Assembly (NCBI RefSeq): GCF_008692195.1
Contig: NZ_RXOM01000015.1
Coordinates: 1-64,000 of the forward strand
DNA from: Salegentibacter sp. R32
Lineage (GTDB): Bacteria > Bacteroidota > Bacteroidia > Flavobacteriales > Flavobacteriaceae
Reading direction: 5' to 3'
DNA: 64,000 nt
Shown piece after piece: positions 54,002 to 61,101 of this stretch (position 1 is the first letter of the stretch; every line of letters begins with the position of its first letter). The translations under genes and the position numbers were made by a program. The notes beneath the pieces were generated by a model. It did no database searches and was not told the origin of the DNA. It saw nothing but the letters and a program-made list of their open reading frames with translations.

Positions 54002-55095
54002 TATAAATCCAATTTAATTTTATTAGCAGCTTCTTTCTTTTTATCATCAATAACTTTTGCATAAATCTGCGTAGTTCTCAATTCCTTATGACCTAATAAC
54101 TTGGAAACAGTATAAATATCTGTTCCTAAAGTTAATTGTAAAGTTGCATAGGTATGTCGAGCACAATGGAACGTGATATTTTTTGTTATTCCTGCATTAA
54201 GCATCCATTGTTGTAACTTTAAATTTGACCAAGCACTATAATGTAAACCTTGAAAAACTTTTTCTTCGGGTTTACCTTTATCTCCTAATAATTCTGCTGC
54301 TTGGTCTGAAATAGGTAAAGTTTCAACCCCTTTTGTTTTCTTTTGTCTGAAACGAATATAATATCCCATTTCTTTAGAATGTTGAATTTCTGACCAAATC
54401 AGTTTTTCAATATCTGACCAACGTAACCCAGTAAGCGCAGAAAATATAAAAGCACTTTTTAAAAGTGGTAACTCGCATTCTGTATTGACTACTTTTTGTA
54501 ATTCATCAAGAGTTAAAAATTCTCGTTGAGGTTCACCTTGTTTAAAATACTCAACACCATTTGCTGGGTTTATTCTTAAAATACCATCCTTAACAGCTTG
54601 TTTTAATGCAGCGTTGAATTTTCCGTAATAGGAATATTTAGAGTTTTGAGATAATTTTTTACCTGCTCTTGCCATTGCATCCTTATCTAAATACTCTTTA
54701 AAGCGTTCTACGAAATCCTTATCAATATCTTGAAAACTTACGTCTGTTGGACAAAAAGTTTTTAGATGTTTTAGCATACTGTTCCAATTACCATAGTTAC
54801 CAGAGCTTGTATTCTTTTTCTCTGCTAATGCTGTTACATAAGTAATAAAACTCCCTTTTAATTTCTCAATATCTTGGAAACCATAAATACCGTTTTGAAT
54901 TTCAATCTGTCTTTGAGCGCAAATAGTTTCCGCTAATTGTTTGGTTTTCTTGTTAACCTCTCTTTCGGTTTTAGTTTTAGGGTTAGGTATAAGGTATAGA
55001 CGCAAATACTCGGTTTTACGTTTACCTTTATGATAGTAATCTAAATACAAACTTATTTTGTCATTCTTCTTGCGTTGTCTTAATGTTACTTTCAT
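54001..55095 (-). CDS. int: Tyrosine integrase of the island
   Basis: The 364-residue recombinase has a short arm-binding start (VTLRQRKKNDKISLYLDYYHKGKRKTEYL), a SAM-like core-binding domain (about 80-185) and a catalytic domain with Arg225 (ALTGLRWSDIEKL), His310 and Arg313 (HCARHTYATL), His336 (LLGHKELRTTQ) and nucleophile Tyr345. It is complete. It is 579 bp from attR, and the adjacent 16-bp repeat in mnmE is its presumed core site. A small HTH gene lies between integrase and attR. Confidence 0.95.
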   Translation of the reverse strand: MKVTLRQRKKNDKISLYLDYYHKGKRKTEYLRLYLIPNPKTKTEREVNKKTKQLAETICAQRQIEIQNGIYGFQDIEKLKGSFITYVTALAEKKNTSSGNYGNWNSMLKHLKTFCPTDVSFQDIDKDFVERFKEYLDKDAMARAGKKLSQNSKYSYYGKFNAALKQAVKDGILRINPANGVEYFKQGEPQREFLTLDELQKVVNTECELPLLKSAFIFSALTGLRWSDIEKLIWSEIQHSKEMGYYIRFRQKKTKGVETLPISDQAAELLGDKGKPEEKVFQGLHYSAWSNLKLQQWMLNAGITKNITFHCARHTYATLQLTLGTDIYTVSKLLGHKELRTTQIYAKVIDDKKKEAANKIKLDL

Positions 55096-55101
55096 AGGAT
55101 G

Positions 55102-55467
55102 CTAATTAAAAAGGTTTTCTATTTGCCATCTGGCTACAATACGTTTTCTTCCGAAAGGAACAGCTTTTAAGCGTCCTTGTTGAATCATTCTTTGAATGGT
55201 CCATCTACTAACACCAATTAATTGAGAAGCTTCTGTAACACTTAAAAAATCTTTATTGTTTACAGCATTAGGATTCTGAACCTCAACAACTTCATTCTTT
55301 TGCTTCATATCAGCATTAAGAGTTGCTTGGATTTTTTCTTTACGCTTTCTGGCCTTATAGGCTTTTTTAGCGCAAGAGTTACCACAATATTGAGTTACTG
55401 TTGTTCGTGCTGTAAACGCATTACCGCAATGTTTACAAGTTTTTGGGATGTATAAATTACTGCTCAT
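55102..55467 (-). CDS. Zinc-finger plus helix-turn-helix protein next to the integrase
   Basis: From ATG at 55467 it has 121 residues; a longer open frame to 55608 would cross the repeat region and has no family support. The N-terminus has a Cys4 finger (CKHCGNAF... YCGNSC, about 11-30) followed by a basic helix (KKAYKARKRKEKIQ). The C-terminus has HTH_17 (FLSVTEASQLIGVSRWTIQRMIQQGRLKAVPFGRKRIVARWQIENLF). It is 6 bp upstream of int, so co-expressed. Three ATGGTGC repeats at 20-bp intervals lie directly upstream and may be its binding sites. Confidence 0.85.
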   Translation of the reverse strand: MSSNLYIPKTCKHCGNAFTARTTVTQYCGNSCAKKAYKARKRKEKIQATLNADMKQKNEVVEVQNPNAVNNKDFLSVTEASQLIGVSRWTIQRMIQQGRLKAVPFGRKRIVARWQIENLFN

Positions 55468-55469
55468 AA

Positions 55470-55516
55470 ATGGTGCTTTATGTAGCGTTATGGTGCAACG
55501 TGGGGCAATATGGTGC
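55470..55516. repeat. Three ATGGTGC repeats with an exact 20-bp period
   Basis: ATGGTGC occurs at 55470-55476, 55490-55496 and 55510-55516, always on the same strand and spaced by 20 bp, about two helical turns. They begin 3 bp upstream of the HTH gene start. Regular phasing suggests cooperative protein binding for autoregulation or excision control. Confidence 0.5.
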
Positions 55517-55620
55517 ATCATTTCGCCATTATTTTTGCCAACAGATTCGGGCAACAAATCCGTATAATGGGCAACATATATGAAACAAATATAGTTAAAA
55601 AAGGGCAATTAGGCAACAAA
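55503..55620 (+). repeat. Putative integrase arm sites at the right end
   Basis: GGGCAAC-type motifs occur as GGGCAAT (55503), GGGCAACAAAT (55549-55559), GGGCAACAT (55569-55577, exactly 20 bp later), GGGCAAT (55603) and GGCAACAAA (55612-55620), all in the same orientation. The 11-mer at 55549 is identical to that at 16178 near attL. They occupy the 55-190 bp next to attR. Confidence 0.5.
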
Positions 55621-55674
55621 AAAGAATATGTAAACCACTGAAAAACAAGTAAGAACTAATAAAAAGAAGCTTAA

Positions 55675-55690
55675 TTACTTCCCGATACAA
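55675..55690. repeat. attR, right direct repeat within the mnmE 3' end
   Basis: TTACTTCCCGATACAA is identical to 16123-16138. On the minus strand it contains the last codons of mnmE, TGT ATC GGG AAG TAA (C-I-G-K-stop). Because the repeat includes the stop codon, integration leaves the protein unchanged. Confidence 0.92.
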
Positions 55691-57072
55691 AAATTAGCAA
55701 AAATATTCCCTAAGAGATCATCGGTAGTGATTTGCCCCGTGATTTCCCCAAAATGATAAAGTGCTTGTCGAATATCGATTGCTAACAAATCTCCGGTTAA
55801 ACCTATATTTAAACCTTCCTGGACTTTATTAATTTCTTCCTGTGCTTTTAAGAGAGCATCGTAATGACGAGAGTTGGTTACAATCGCATCGTTATTTTTT
55901 AATGCTCCGGTATTTACAAAACTTAAAATTTTCTCCTGTAACTCTTCTACTCCTTTATTTTCTTTAGCTGAAATTAAATTGAGTTCATTAATTTGCTGCT
56001 GAAAGTTTTGTTGTTCTTCTGCTGAAAGTACGTCGGTTTTATTGGCTACAATAATGAGGGGTTTTCCAGGGAAGCGATTTTTTATTTTTTCAACTTCAGT
56101 TTTTACTTGAGTCAAAGTAAGGTTTTCATTTTTTATTTTATTAGAATCGAACAAGTACATTACTAATTGTGCTTGCTCTATCTTTTGAAAAGTTTTTTTA
56201 ATTCCCAAGCCTTCAATTTCATCGGTAGTTTCCCTGATTCCCGCAGTATCGATAAACCGAAAACCAACACCTCCAATCGATATTTCGTCTTCAATGGTAT
56301 CTCGTGTGGTTCCGGCAATATCACTAACAATAGCTCTTTCTTCATTTAAAAGCGAATTCAGCAAAGTAGATTTTCCTACGTTGGGTTCGCCTACAATGGC
56401 TACCGGGATTCCATTTTTAAGCACATTTCCTACTGCAAAAGAATCAATGAGTTTCCCCAGCACTTTTTGAATTCTGAAAACTAAATCTTGAAATTGTTTT
56501 CTATCGGCAAATTCTACATCTTCTTCTGAAAAATCGAGTTCCAGTTCAATTAAAGAAGCAAAATTGAGCAACTCTTCCCGAAGCTTTTGAATTTCTGAAG
56601 CAAAACCTCCCCGCATTTGTTGCATGGCCAATTGATGACTTGCAGCGTTATCACTAGAAATAAGGTCAGCTACAGCTTCTGCTTGGCTTAAATCCATTTT
56701 TCCGTTTAAAAATGCACGTAAAGTAAATTCTCCCGGCTGTGCAGAGCGACATCCTTGACGCAATAACAAATTGATGATTTCTTGCTGGATAAATGGACTT
56801 CCGTGACAGGAAATTTCAACTGTATTTTCTCCGGTATAACTCCGTTTTCCTTTAAAGACAGACACCAAACTTTCATCGATAATACGTTCACCGTCTATCA
56901 TATTTCCCAATTGAAGGGTATGCGATTTCTGGTCTTTTAAAGCTACCTTATTTTTTGCTTTAAATACGGGTGAAGTAAAATTGATGGCATCAGGGCCGGA
57001 AACCCTAATTACGGCAATAGCACCACTTCCCGGCGCTGTTGCTACGGCAACTATCGTATCGTTTAATATCAT
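55675..57072 (-). CDS. mnmE: tRNA modification GTPase MnmE (TrmE)
   Basis: The 465-residue GTPase works with MnmG to modify U34 of certain tRNAs at the wobble position. It has an N-terminal folate-binding domain (NDTIVAVATAPGSGAIAVIRVSG), a helical domain, an inserted G domain with G1 GEPNVGKST (about 227-235), DIAGTTRDTIED and NKTD, and the conserved C-terminal FCIGK (Cys462). The gene is intact although it is the attachment site of the island, since the core repeat covers the last codons. A -7 box lies 4 bp before the ATG. Confidence 0.97.
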   Translation of the reverse strand: MILNDTIVAVATAPGSGAIAVIRVSGPDAINFTSPVFKAKNKVALKDQKSHTLQLGNMIDGERIIDESLVSVFKGKRSYTGENTVEISCHGSPFIQQEIINLLLRQGCRSAQPGEFTLRAFLNGKMDLSQAEAVADLISSDNAASHQLAMQQMRGGFASEIQKLREELLNFASLIELELDFSEEDVEFADRKQFQDLVFRIQKVLGKLIDSFAVGNVLKNGIPVAIVGEPNVGKSTLLNSLLNEERAIVSDIAGTTRDTIEDEISIGGVGFRFIDTAGIRETTDEIEGLGIKKTFQKIEQAQLVMYLFDSNKIKNENLTLTQVKTEVEKIKNRFPGKPLIIVANKTDVLSAEEQQNFQQQINELNLISAKENKGVEELQEKILSFVNTGALKNNDAIVTNSRHYDALLKAQEEINKVQEGLNIGLTGDLLAIDIRQALYHFGEITGQITTDDLLGNIFANFCIGK

Positions 57073-57076
57073 ATCG

Positions 57077-57084
57077 CAAAGGTA
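57077..57084 (-). promoter_or_regulatory. -7 element immediately upstream of mnmE
   Basis: The minus strand reads TACCTTTG, an exact TAnnTTTG match, only 4 bp before the ATG at 57072. At the usual distance transcription would begin at or next to the ATG, so mnmE may be translated from a leaderless transcript. Confidence 0.5.
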
Positions 57085-57166
57085 AGAAAGTTATTTTTTG
57101 TGCTATTTAAAAATGAAAGTTTGTAACAAAACCCTTTTTAAAGCGTCATATTTATAAAGACTAATT

Positions 57167-57520
57167 ATGGAAGTGATTACACAAAAAACGGAAGATAAAC
57201 AAATGCTAATGATTTTGCATTTGAGCCAACTACTAAATTTTATAACTGGATTTGGCGGCATTATAGTTCCTTTACTGTTATGGCAATTGAAGAAAAATGA
57301 AATTAGCCAAATGGATAAGCAAGGTAAAGAAGTGGTTAATTTTCAAATCAGTTTCTTTATTTACTCAATTATTGGAGCCATTTTAGCTTTAGTTTTAGTC
57401 GGATTTTTAATCTTAGGAATAGTTTGTTTGTTAGGAATTATCTTACCAATTATTAACGGAATTAAGGCAAATAATGGCGAACCGGTAAATTACCCATTCA
57501 CCATCCAGTTTATTAAATAA
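57167..57520 (+). CDS. DUF4870 small membrane protein
   Basis: The 117-residue protein has three membrane helices: LMILHLSQLLNFITGFGGIIVPLLLW (about 14-39), VNFQISFFIYSIIGAILALVLVGFLIL, and VCLLGIILPIINGIKA. The motif HLSQ and the QxDKQGKEVVNFQISF segment are typical of DUF4870, a family of unknown function. It is divergent from mnmE and convergent with msrA, ending 2 bp before that stop. Confidence 0.88.
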   Translation: MEVITQKTEDKQMLMILHLSQLLNFITGFGGIIVPLLLWQLKKNEISQMDKQGKEVVNFQISFFIYSIIGAILALVLVGFLILGIVCLLGIILPIINGIKANNGEPVNYPFTIQFIK

Positions 57521-57521
57521 T

Positions 57522-58187
57522 TTATCGATATTTTTCTTTTAATAATTCCTTCGGAAATTTTTTGAGAAATTTATTAAACCTTGGTATTGAAACATTCTGG
57601 ACATAGCTATTGCCGGGATGTTTCTTTTTATAATTTTGATGGTAATCTTCTGCTTTCCAAAATTTCTGAAAAGGCATAACTTCTGCGGCAATCGGTTGAT
57701 CATATTCTTTACTTAATTCTGAAATTTTATTTTCTACAATTTGTTTTTGTTCTGCATTTTGATAGAAAATAATAGAACGGTATTCCCTGCCAATATCTGG
57801 ACCTTGCCCGTTTTGTTGTGTCACATTTTGCGAAGCAAAATAGGCATCTACTAAGGTTTTAAAATTGACTACTTCCGGATCGTAAATAACCTCAACAGCT
57901 TCAGCGTGGTCTGTTCTTCCATAATTTTCATAAGTTGGATTTTCACCTGTACCTCCAGAATAGCCTGAAATGGATTCTTTCACTCCTTTTATACTTTCAT
58001 AAACTGCTTCTACACACCAAAAACATCCACTGGCAAAATAAGCTTTTTTATAGCCTTCCTGTGTTGTATTTACTTCTACAGGTTCAGCCTTTGCTAATTG
58101 TTTTTGAGCTTCTGTTTTTTCTTTTTTGGTATTTCCGCAACTACAAAAAGTAATGAATAACGCTACATAAAAAAGTTCCAACCTCAT
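57522..58187 (-). CDS. msrA: Peptide methionine sulfoxide reductase MsrA, lipoprotein form
   Basis: The 221-residue enzyme reduces methionine-S-sulfoxide. It has the catalytic Cys in ASGCFWCVEAVYESIKGV, then GYSGGTGENPTYENY and GREYRSIIFY. The N-terminus is a lipoprotein signal (LFITFCSC, Cys about residue 17), so the enzyme would be attached to a membrane and face the periplasm, which is less common than cytosolic MsrA. It is 6 bp downstream of another lipoprotein gene on the same strand. Confidence 0.95.
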   Translation of the reverse strand: MRLELFYVALFITFCSCGNTKKEKTEAQKQLAKAEPVEVNTTQEGYKKAYFASGCFWCVEAVYESIKGVKESISGYSGGTGENPTYENYGRTDHAEAVEVIYDPEVVNFKTLVDAYFASQNVTQQNGQGPDIGREYRSIIFYQNAEQKQIVENKISELSKEYDQPIAAEVMPFQKFWKAEDYHQNYKKKHPGNSYVQNVSIPRFNKFLKKFPKELLKEKYR

Positions 58188-58193
58188 CTTTAT

Positions 58194-58787
58194 TTATTTT
58201 CTTTTATATTTTCCTTCTAAATTTTTCTTTCCTAAGACTGCATAATCAATGGCAATTTCTCCATTCTGGGTAAAACCTTTCCAATCTAAATCAAATGAAT
58301 CTGGTGAAGAAAAATCTATGGTTGCTAAGACTGAATTTTTATCGAAATCTTCCCAAGGAATATCTTTTTGACCTTCCATGTTACCGCTACCACTTACGAA
58401 ATAAACGGCGATATCAGATTCTTTTCCTTCTTTGAATTTTACTTCAATATTTATATTAGATTCTTTATCTATACAAAGTGTTTGGGTTTGTGCAAGATTA
58501 ATGTTTAAACAATTACAATCGCAATCTAGGTCGGTTTTATCATCGTCCATTCGCTGATAACTGCCTGTAAAATCTTTTGTTTTTATTGTATTTTCCGAAT
58601 TTTCATTTAATTCTTCCGTCTCTACTTCAACCGCTTCAGCGTCTTCGGATGGATTTATCTTAGGGTCATTTGAAGTTTCATCTACAATTCCTTTGGGATT
58701 TTCAGCATTCAGTTTTTTAGAGTTTCCTTGTTCTTTACAGCCAATAAATAAAGATATAAAGAGTACAAAAGTTATATACTTTTTCAT
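58194..58787 (-). CDS. Acidic lipoprotein of unknown function
   Basis: The 197-residue protein has a lipoprotein signal (MKKYITFVLFISLFIGC, Cys about 17), a Glu/Asn-rich low-complexity linker (PSEDAEAVEVETEELNENSENT), and a C-terminal domain with a Cys cluster (LDCDCNCLNI, about 84-93) and beta strands (NLAQTQTLCIDKES, KGFTQNGEIAIDYAVLGKKNLEGKYKRK). No family is recognised. It is co-transcribed with msrA (6-bp gap). Confidence 0.7.
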   Translation of the reverse strand: MKKYITFVLFISLFIGCKEQGNSKKLNAENPKGIVDETSNDPKINPSEDAEAVEVETEELNENSENTIKTKDFTGSYQRMDDDKTDLDCDCNCLNINLAQTQTLCIDKESNINIEVKFKEGKESDIAVYFVSGSGNMEGQKDIPWEDFDKNSVLATIDFSSPDSFDLDWKGFTQNGEIAIDYAVLGKKNLEGKYKRK

Positions 58788-58853
58788 AATTCTAAATTTT
58801 TGAAATACAAATTACAAGTTCAGGCTTTATTTCTCTCTCAAATAAATGTTAAT

Positions 58854-58889
58854 AAAAAAAGCCTTTCTCGATATGAGAAAGGCTTTTTT
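58854..58889 (-). terminator. Terminator after the coiled-coil protein gene
   Basis: A perfect 9-bp stem GCCTTTCTC/GAGAAAGGC (58861-58869 with 58875-58883, loop GATAT) is flanked by A7 and T6. It lies 25 bp beyond the stop codon at 58914. Confidence 0.85.
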
Positions 58890-58913
58890 GAATTCAATAA
58901 ATGACTATTATGA

Positions 58914-59693
58914 TTACATTTTTGCAAAAAGCTTTTGCATTTTATCTCTTTCTTCTTCTGCCAATTCTTGATCTACCAAAATTCTTCCACTATGCTCATC
59001 AGTAATAATTTTCTTTCTTCCAGCAATTTCCATCTGCACTTGTGGTGGAATGGTAAAGAAAGAACCTCCTGAAGCTCCTCTTTCAATAGGTACCACAGCA
59101 AGACCGTTTTTTACATTATTTCTAATTCTGTTATAAGCCTTTACCAATCTATCATCAATTTCTTTTTGATAATCTTCAGACTTTTTAATTAGGTTTTGTT
59201 CTTCTTTTTCTGTTTCGCTTAAAATCTCATTTAGTTCACCTTTTTTGTGATCTAAATGCTCTTTTCTTTCTGTTAAGCGTTCTTGAGTTTGCTCAATTAC
59301 CTGTTTTTTCTGCTCTATTTGAGCATAAAATTCTTTAATGTGTTTTTCTGCAAGTTCTATCTCTAATTCTTGGTACTCAATCTCTTTAGAAATTGCGTTA
59401 AACTCACGGTTGTTACGAACGTTTTTTTGTTGTTCTCCGTATTTTTTTATTTGTGCTTTAGACTCTTCAATTAAATTTTTCTTGTCTTTAATTTTATGGT
59501 CTAAACTTTCTAAATCTGCATTAAATTTCTCTAATCGAGTATTTAAACCGGCTACCTCATCTTCTAAGTCTTCTACTTCTAAAGGTAATTCACCTCTCAC
59601 ATTTCTAATCTCGTCAATGCGAGAGTCGATTAATTGTAAATCGAACAATGCTCTAAGCTTTTCTTCAACGGTAACCTCTTTTTTCTTTGCCAT
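58914..59693 (-). CDS. Coiled-coil zinc-ribbon-family protein lacking its zinc cysteines
   Basis: From ATG at 59693 the protein has 259 residues. Most is a long coiled coil (about 12-185, LEEEIA-type heptads) ahead of a C4 zinc-ribbon-like tail. In the family the tail reads C-x-x-C then C-x-x-C; here it is GASGGSFFTIPPQVQMEI and ITDEHSGRILVDQE, so all four Cys are replaced while the surrounding fold residues (IPPQ, GRIL) remain. A TTG at 59699 is the alternative start but would overlap the Nif3 stop. The stop of the Nif3-like gene is 2 bp upstream, so the two are coupled. Confidence 0.85.
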   Translation of the reverse strand: MAKKKEVTVEEKLRALFDLQLIDSRIDEIRNVRGELPLEVEDLEDEVAGLNTRLEKFNADLESLDHKIKDKKNLIEESKAQIKKYGEQQKNVRNNREFNAISKEIEYQELEIELAEKHIKEFYAQIEQKKQVIEQTQERLTERKEHLDHKKGELNEILSETEKEEQNLIKKSEDYQKEIDDRLVKAYNRIRNNVKNGLAVVPIERGASGGSFFTIPPQVQMEIAGRKKIITDEHSGRILVDQELAEEERDKMQKLFAKM

Positions 59694-59695
59694 AA

Positions 59696-60790
59696 TCAAG
59701 TATATTGAATTGGATTGGTACTTTTTTGTGATAAAACGACCGCAAAATTACGGAATTTTTTTGTAAGATAAGAATGTAAAAGATTTTTTGTGTATTGTTC
59801 ACTTTCATAATGACCAATATCGGCTAAAACCAACTCATTTTCAGCTTGGTAAAAATCGTGATACTTTAAATCTGCAGTAATGAAAATATCTGCTTGTAAA
59901 GCTTTTGCGTTGGGAATGGCAAATGCTCCGCTTCCTCCTAAAACAGCTACTTTTTTTATTTCTTTATCTAATAATTTGGAATGTCTAATTACTTTTAAAT
60001 TAAATGTTTTCTTTATCTGTTTCAAAAATTCCATTTCATTTTCTGCTTCGGCTAATTCACCTATCATTCCAATCCCAATTTGTTGGTTTTTATTTTCCAA
60101 CGTTGTAATTTCATAAGCTACTTCTTCATAAGGATGGGTAGTAAAGAGCGCTTTTAAAACTTTGGCTTCTATGTGTTTCGGATAAATTAGTTGAAGTTGT
60201 GTTTCTTCTTCGGTATGTAATTTACCTTTTTCACCTAAGGTTGGGTTGGCTTCATCATTGGCCTTGAAAGTTCCTTTTCCGGAAATATTAAAACTGCAAT
60301 CGTCGTAATTACCAATGCTTCCTGCTCCAGCTTTAAACAAAACATGGCGAACTTCTTCTACATTTTTATGCGGAACGTGAGCTACTAACTTTTTAATAGT
60401 TTGTGGTTGCGGTACCAAAACCTGACGATTAATGAGCCCTATTTCTTCACAAATTTGGTGGTTAACCCCTTTAAAAGAATTATCTAAGGCTGTATGAATA
60501 GCGTAAATAGCTATATCATTTTTAATGGCTTTTAAAACCACACGTTCTACATAAGATTTCCCGGTAATTTTTTTTAATCCTTTAAAAATAATGGGGTGAA
60601 AACTTACGATTAGATTACAATTCTGCTGAATTGCTTCGTCAACTGTTTCTTCTAATGTATCAAGAGTTACCAATATCCCAGTAACTTCTTTATTTTTGTC
60701 TCCTACCAATAAACCTACATTATCAAAATCTTCGGCATAAGCTATTGGTGCCAATTCTTCTAAAGTTGAAATAACTTCGTTTATAATCAT
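59696..60790 (-). CDS. Nif3-like dinuclear metal centre protein (GTP cyclohydrolase I type 2 family)
   Basis: The 364-residue protein has the Nif3 core: AYAEDFDNVGLLVGD, LIVSFHPIIFKGLKKI and AIYAIHTALDNSFKGVNHQICEEIGL, which carry His/Asp ligands for two metal ions, and the second half HDFYQAENELVLADIGHYESEQYTK. Between them lies a PII/CutA-like insert (about 130-250), as in longer YqfO-type members. The exact activity is unsettled. It is followed by the coiled-coil zinc-ribbon-family gene, an arrangement common in Bacteroidota. Confidence 0.92.
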   Translation of the reverse strand: MIINEVISTLEELAPIAYAEDFDNVGLLVGDKNKEVTGILVTLDTLEETVDEAIQQNCNLIVSFHPIIFKGLKKITGKSYVERVVLKAIKNDIAIYAIHTALDNSFKGVNHQICEEIGLINRQVLVPQPQTIKKLVAHVPHKNVEEVRHVLFKAGAGSIGNYDDCSFNISGKGTFKANDEANPTLGEKGKLHTEEETQLQLIYPKHIEAKVLKALFTTHPYEEVAYEITTLENKNQQIGIGMIGELAEAENEMEFLKQIKKTFNLKVIRHSKLLDKEIKKVAVLGGSGAFAIPNAKALQADIFITADLKYHDFYQAENELVLADIGHYESEQYTKNLLHSYLTKKFRNFAVVLSQKSTNPIQYT

Positions 60791-60804
60791 TTTATTTTTT
60801 AATT

Positions 60805-60838
60805 AAAAAGGAAGCTAAAATAATTAGCTTCCTTAATA
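60805..60838 (-). terminator. Terminator after the small membrane protein gene
   Basis: A perfect 10-bp stem AAGGAAGCTA/TAGCTTCCTT (60808-60817 with 60825-60834, loop AAATAAT) lies 24 bp beyond the stop codon at 60858, before the Nif3-like gene. Confidence 0.75.
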
Positions 60839-60857
60839 TATGAAATTTTATTTTATG

Positions 60858-61073
60858 TTACTTATTCCTAATCGAAGGAATTAATTTAAAAATCCATATG
60901 ACAAAGAATGTTAAATACAGAATCAAAAATACAATCCTCACAATAGAATATAGCTCATTTGCATTTCTAGCTAATTCAGAAAAAACATATTTCATATGAA
61001 ATAAACCAGTTAACACAAAAAACAAAATACTTATAAATAAATATTTTAAACTGTATTTTCTAATAAAGTTCAT
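60858..61073 (-). CDS. Small two-helix membrane protein
   Basis: From ATG at 61073 it has 71 residues: MNFIRKYSLKYLFISILFFVLTGLFHMKYVFSEL, then a second helix VRIVFLILYLTFFVIWIFKLIP and a basic end. A TTG at 61112 would add 13 residues and overlap the upstream gene by 11 bp; ATG is preferred. No family is recognised. It follows the Cys-rich lipoprotein gene on the same strand by 28 bp. Confidence 0.6.
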   Translation of the reverse strand: MNFIRKYSLKYLFISILFFVLTGLFHMKYVFSELARNANELYSIVRIVFLILYLTFFVIWIFKLIPSIRNK

Positions 61074-61101
61074 AGTTTTTGAATTTAAATTAATTATTTC
61101 A

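Larger units (their letters stand above)
16123..55690. mobile_element. Genomic island integrated in the 3' end of mnmE (39,568 bp)
   Basis: Evidence for the boundaries is the 16-bp direct repeat, a tyrosine integrase at the right end next to the target gene, shared GGGCAAC-type motifs inside both ends, and mobile-element families (RteC, excisionase-like HTH, PriCT-2/DUF3987, BT4734-like) near the right end. Cargo is metal efflux and homeostasis plus an Argonaute. No relaxase, coupling ATPase or conjugation pilus gene is present, so transfer would need help in trans or by other routes. All coding sequences run on the minus strand. Base composition by eye is mosaic, with 18.8-34 kb richer in GC than the ends, suggesting assembly from several sources. 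Confidence 0.92.

Noticed and set aside
55468-55608. N-terminal extension of the zinc-finger/HTH gene to 55608
   Set aside because: The extension would be encoded by the repeat region, has no family pattern, and the ATG at 55467 gives a standard start.
55675-57072. Disruption of mnmE by the island
   Set aside because: The reading frame runs to its normal FCIGK end and stop codon, because the attachment core supplies the last codons.
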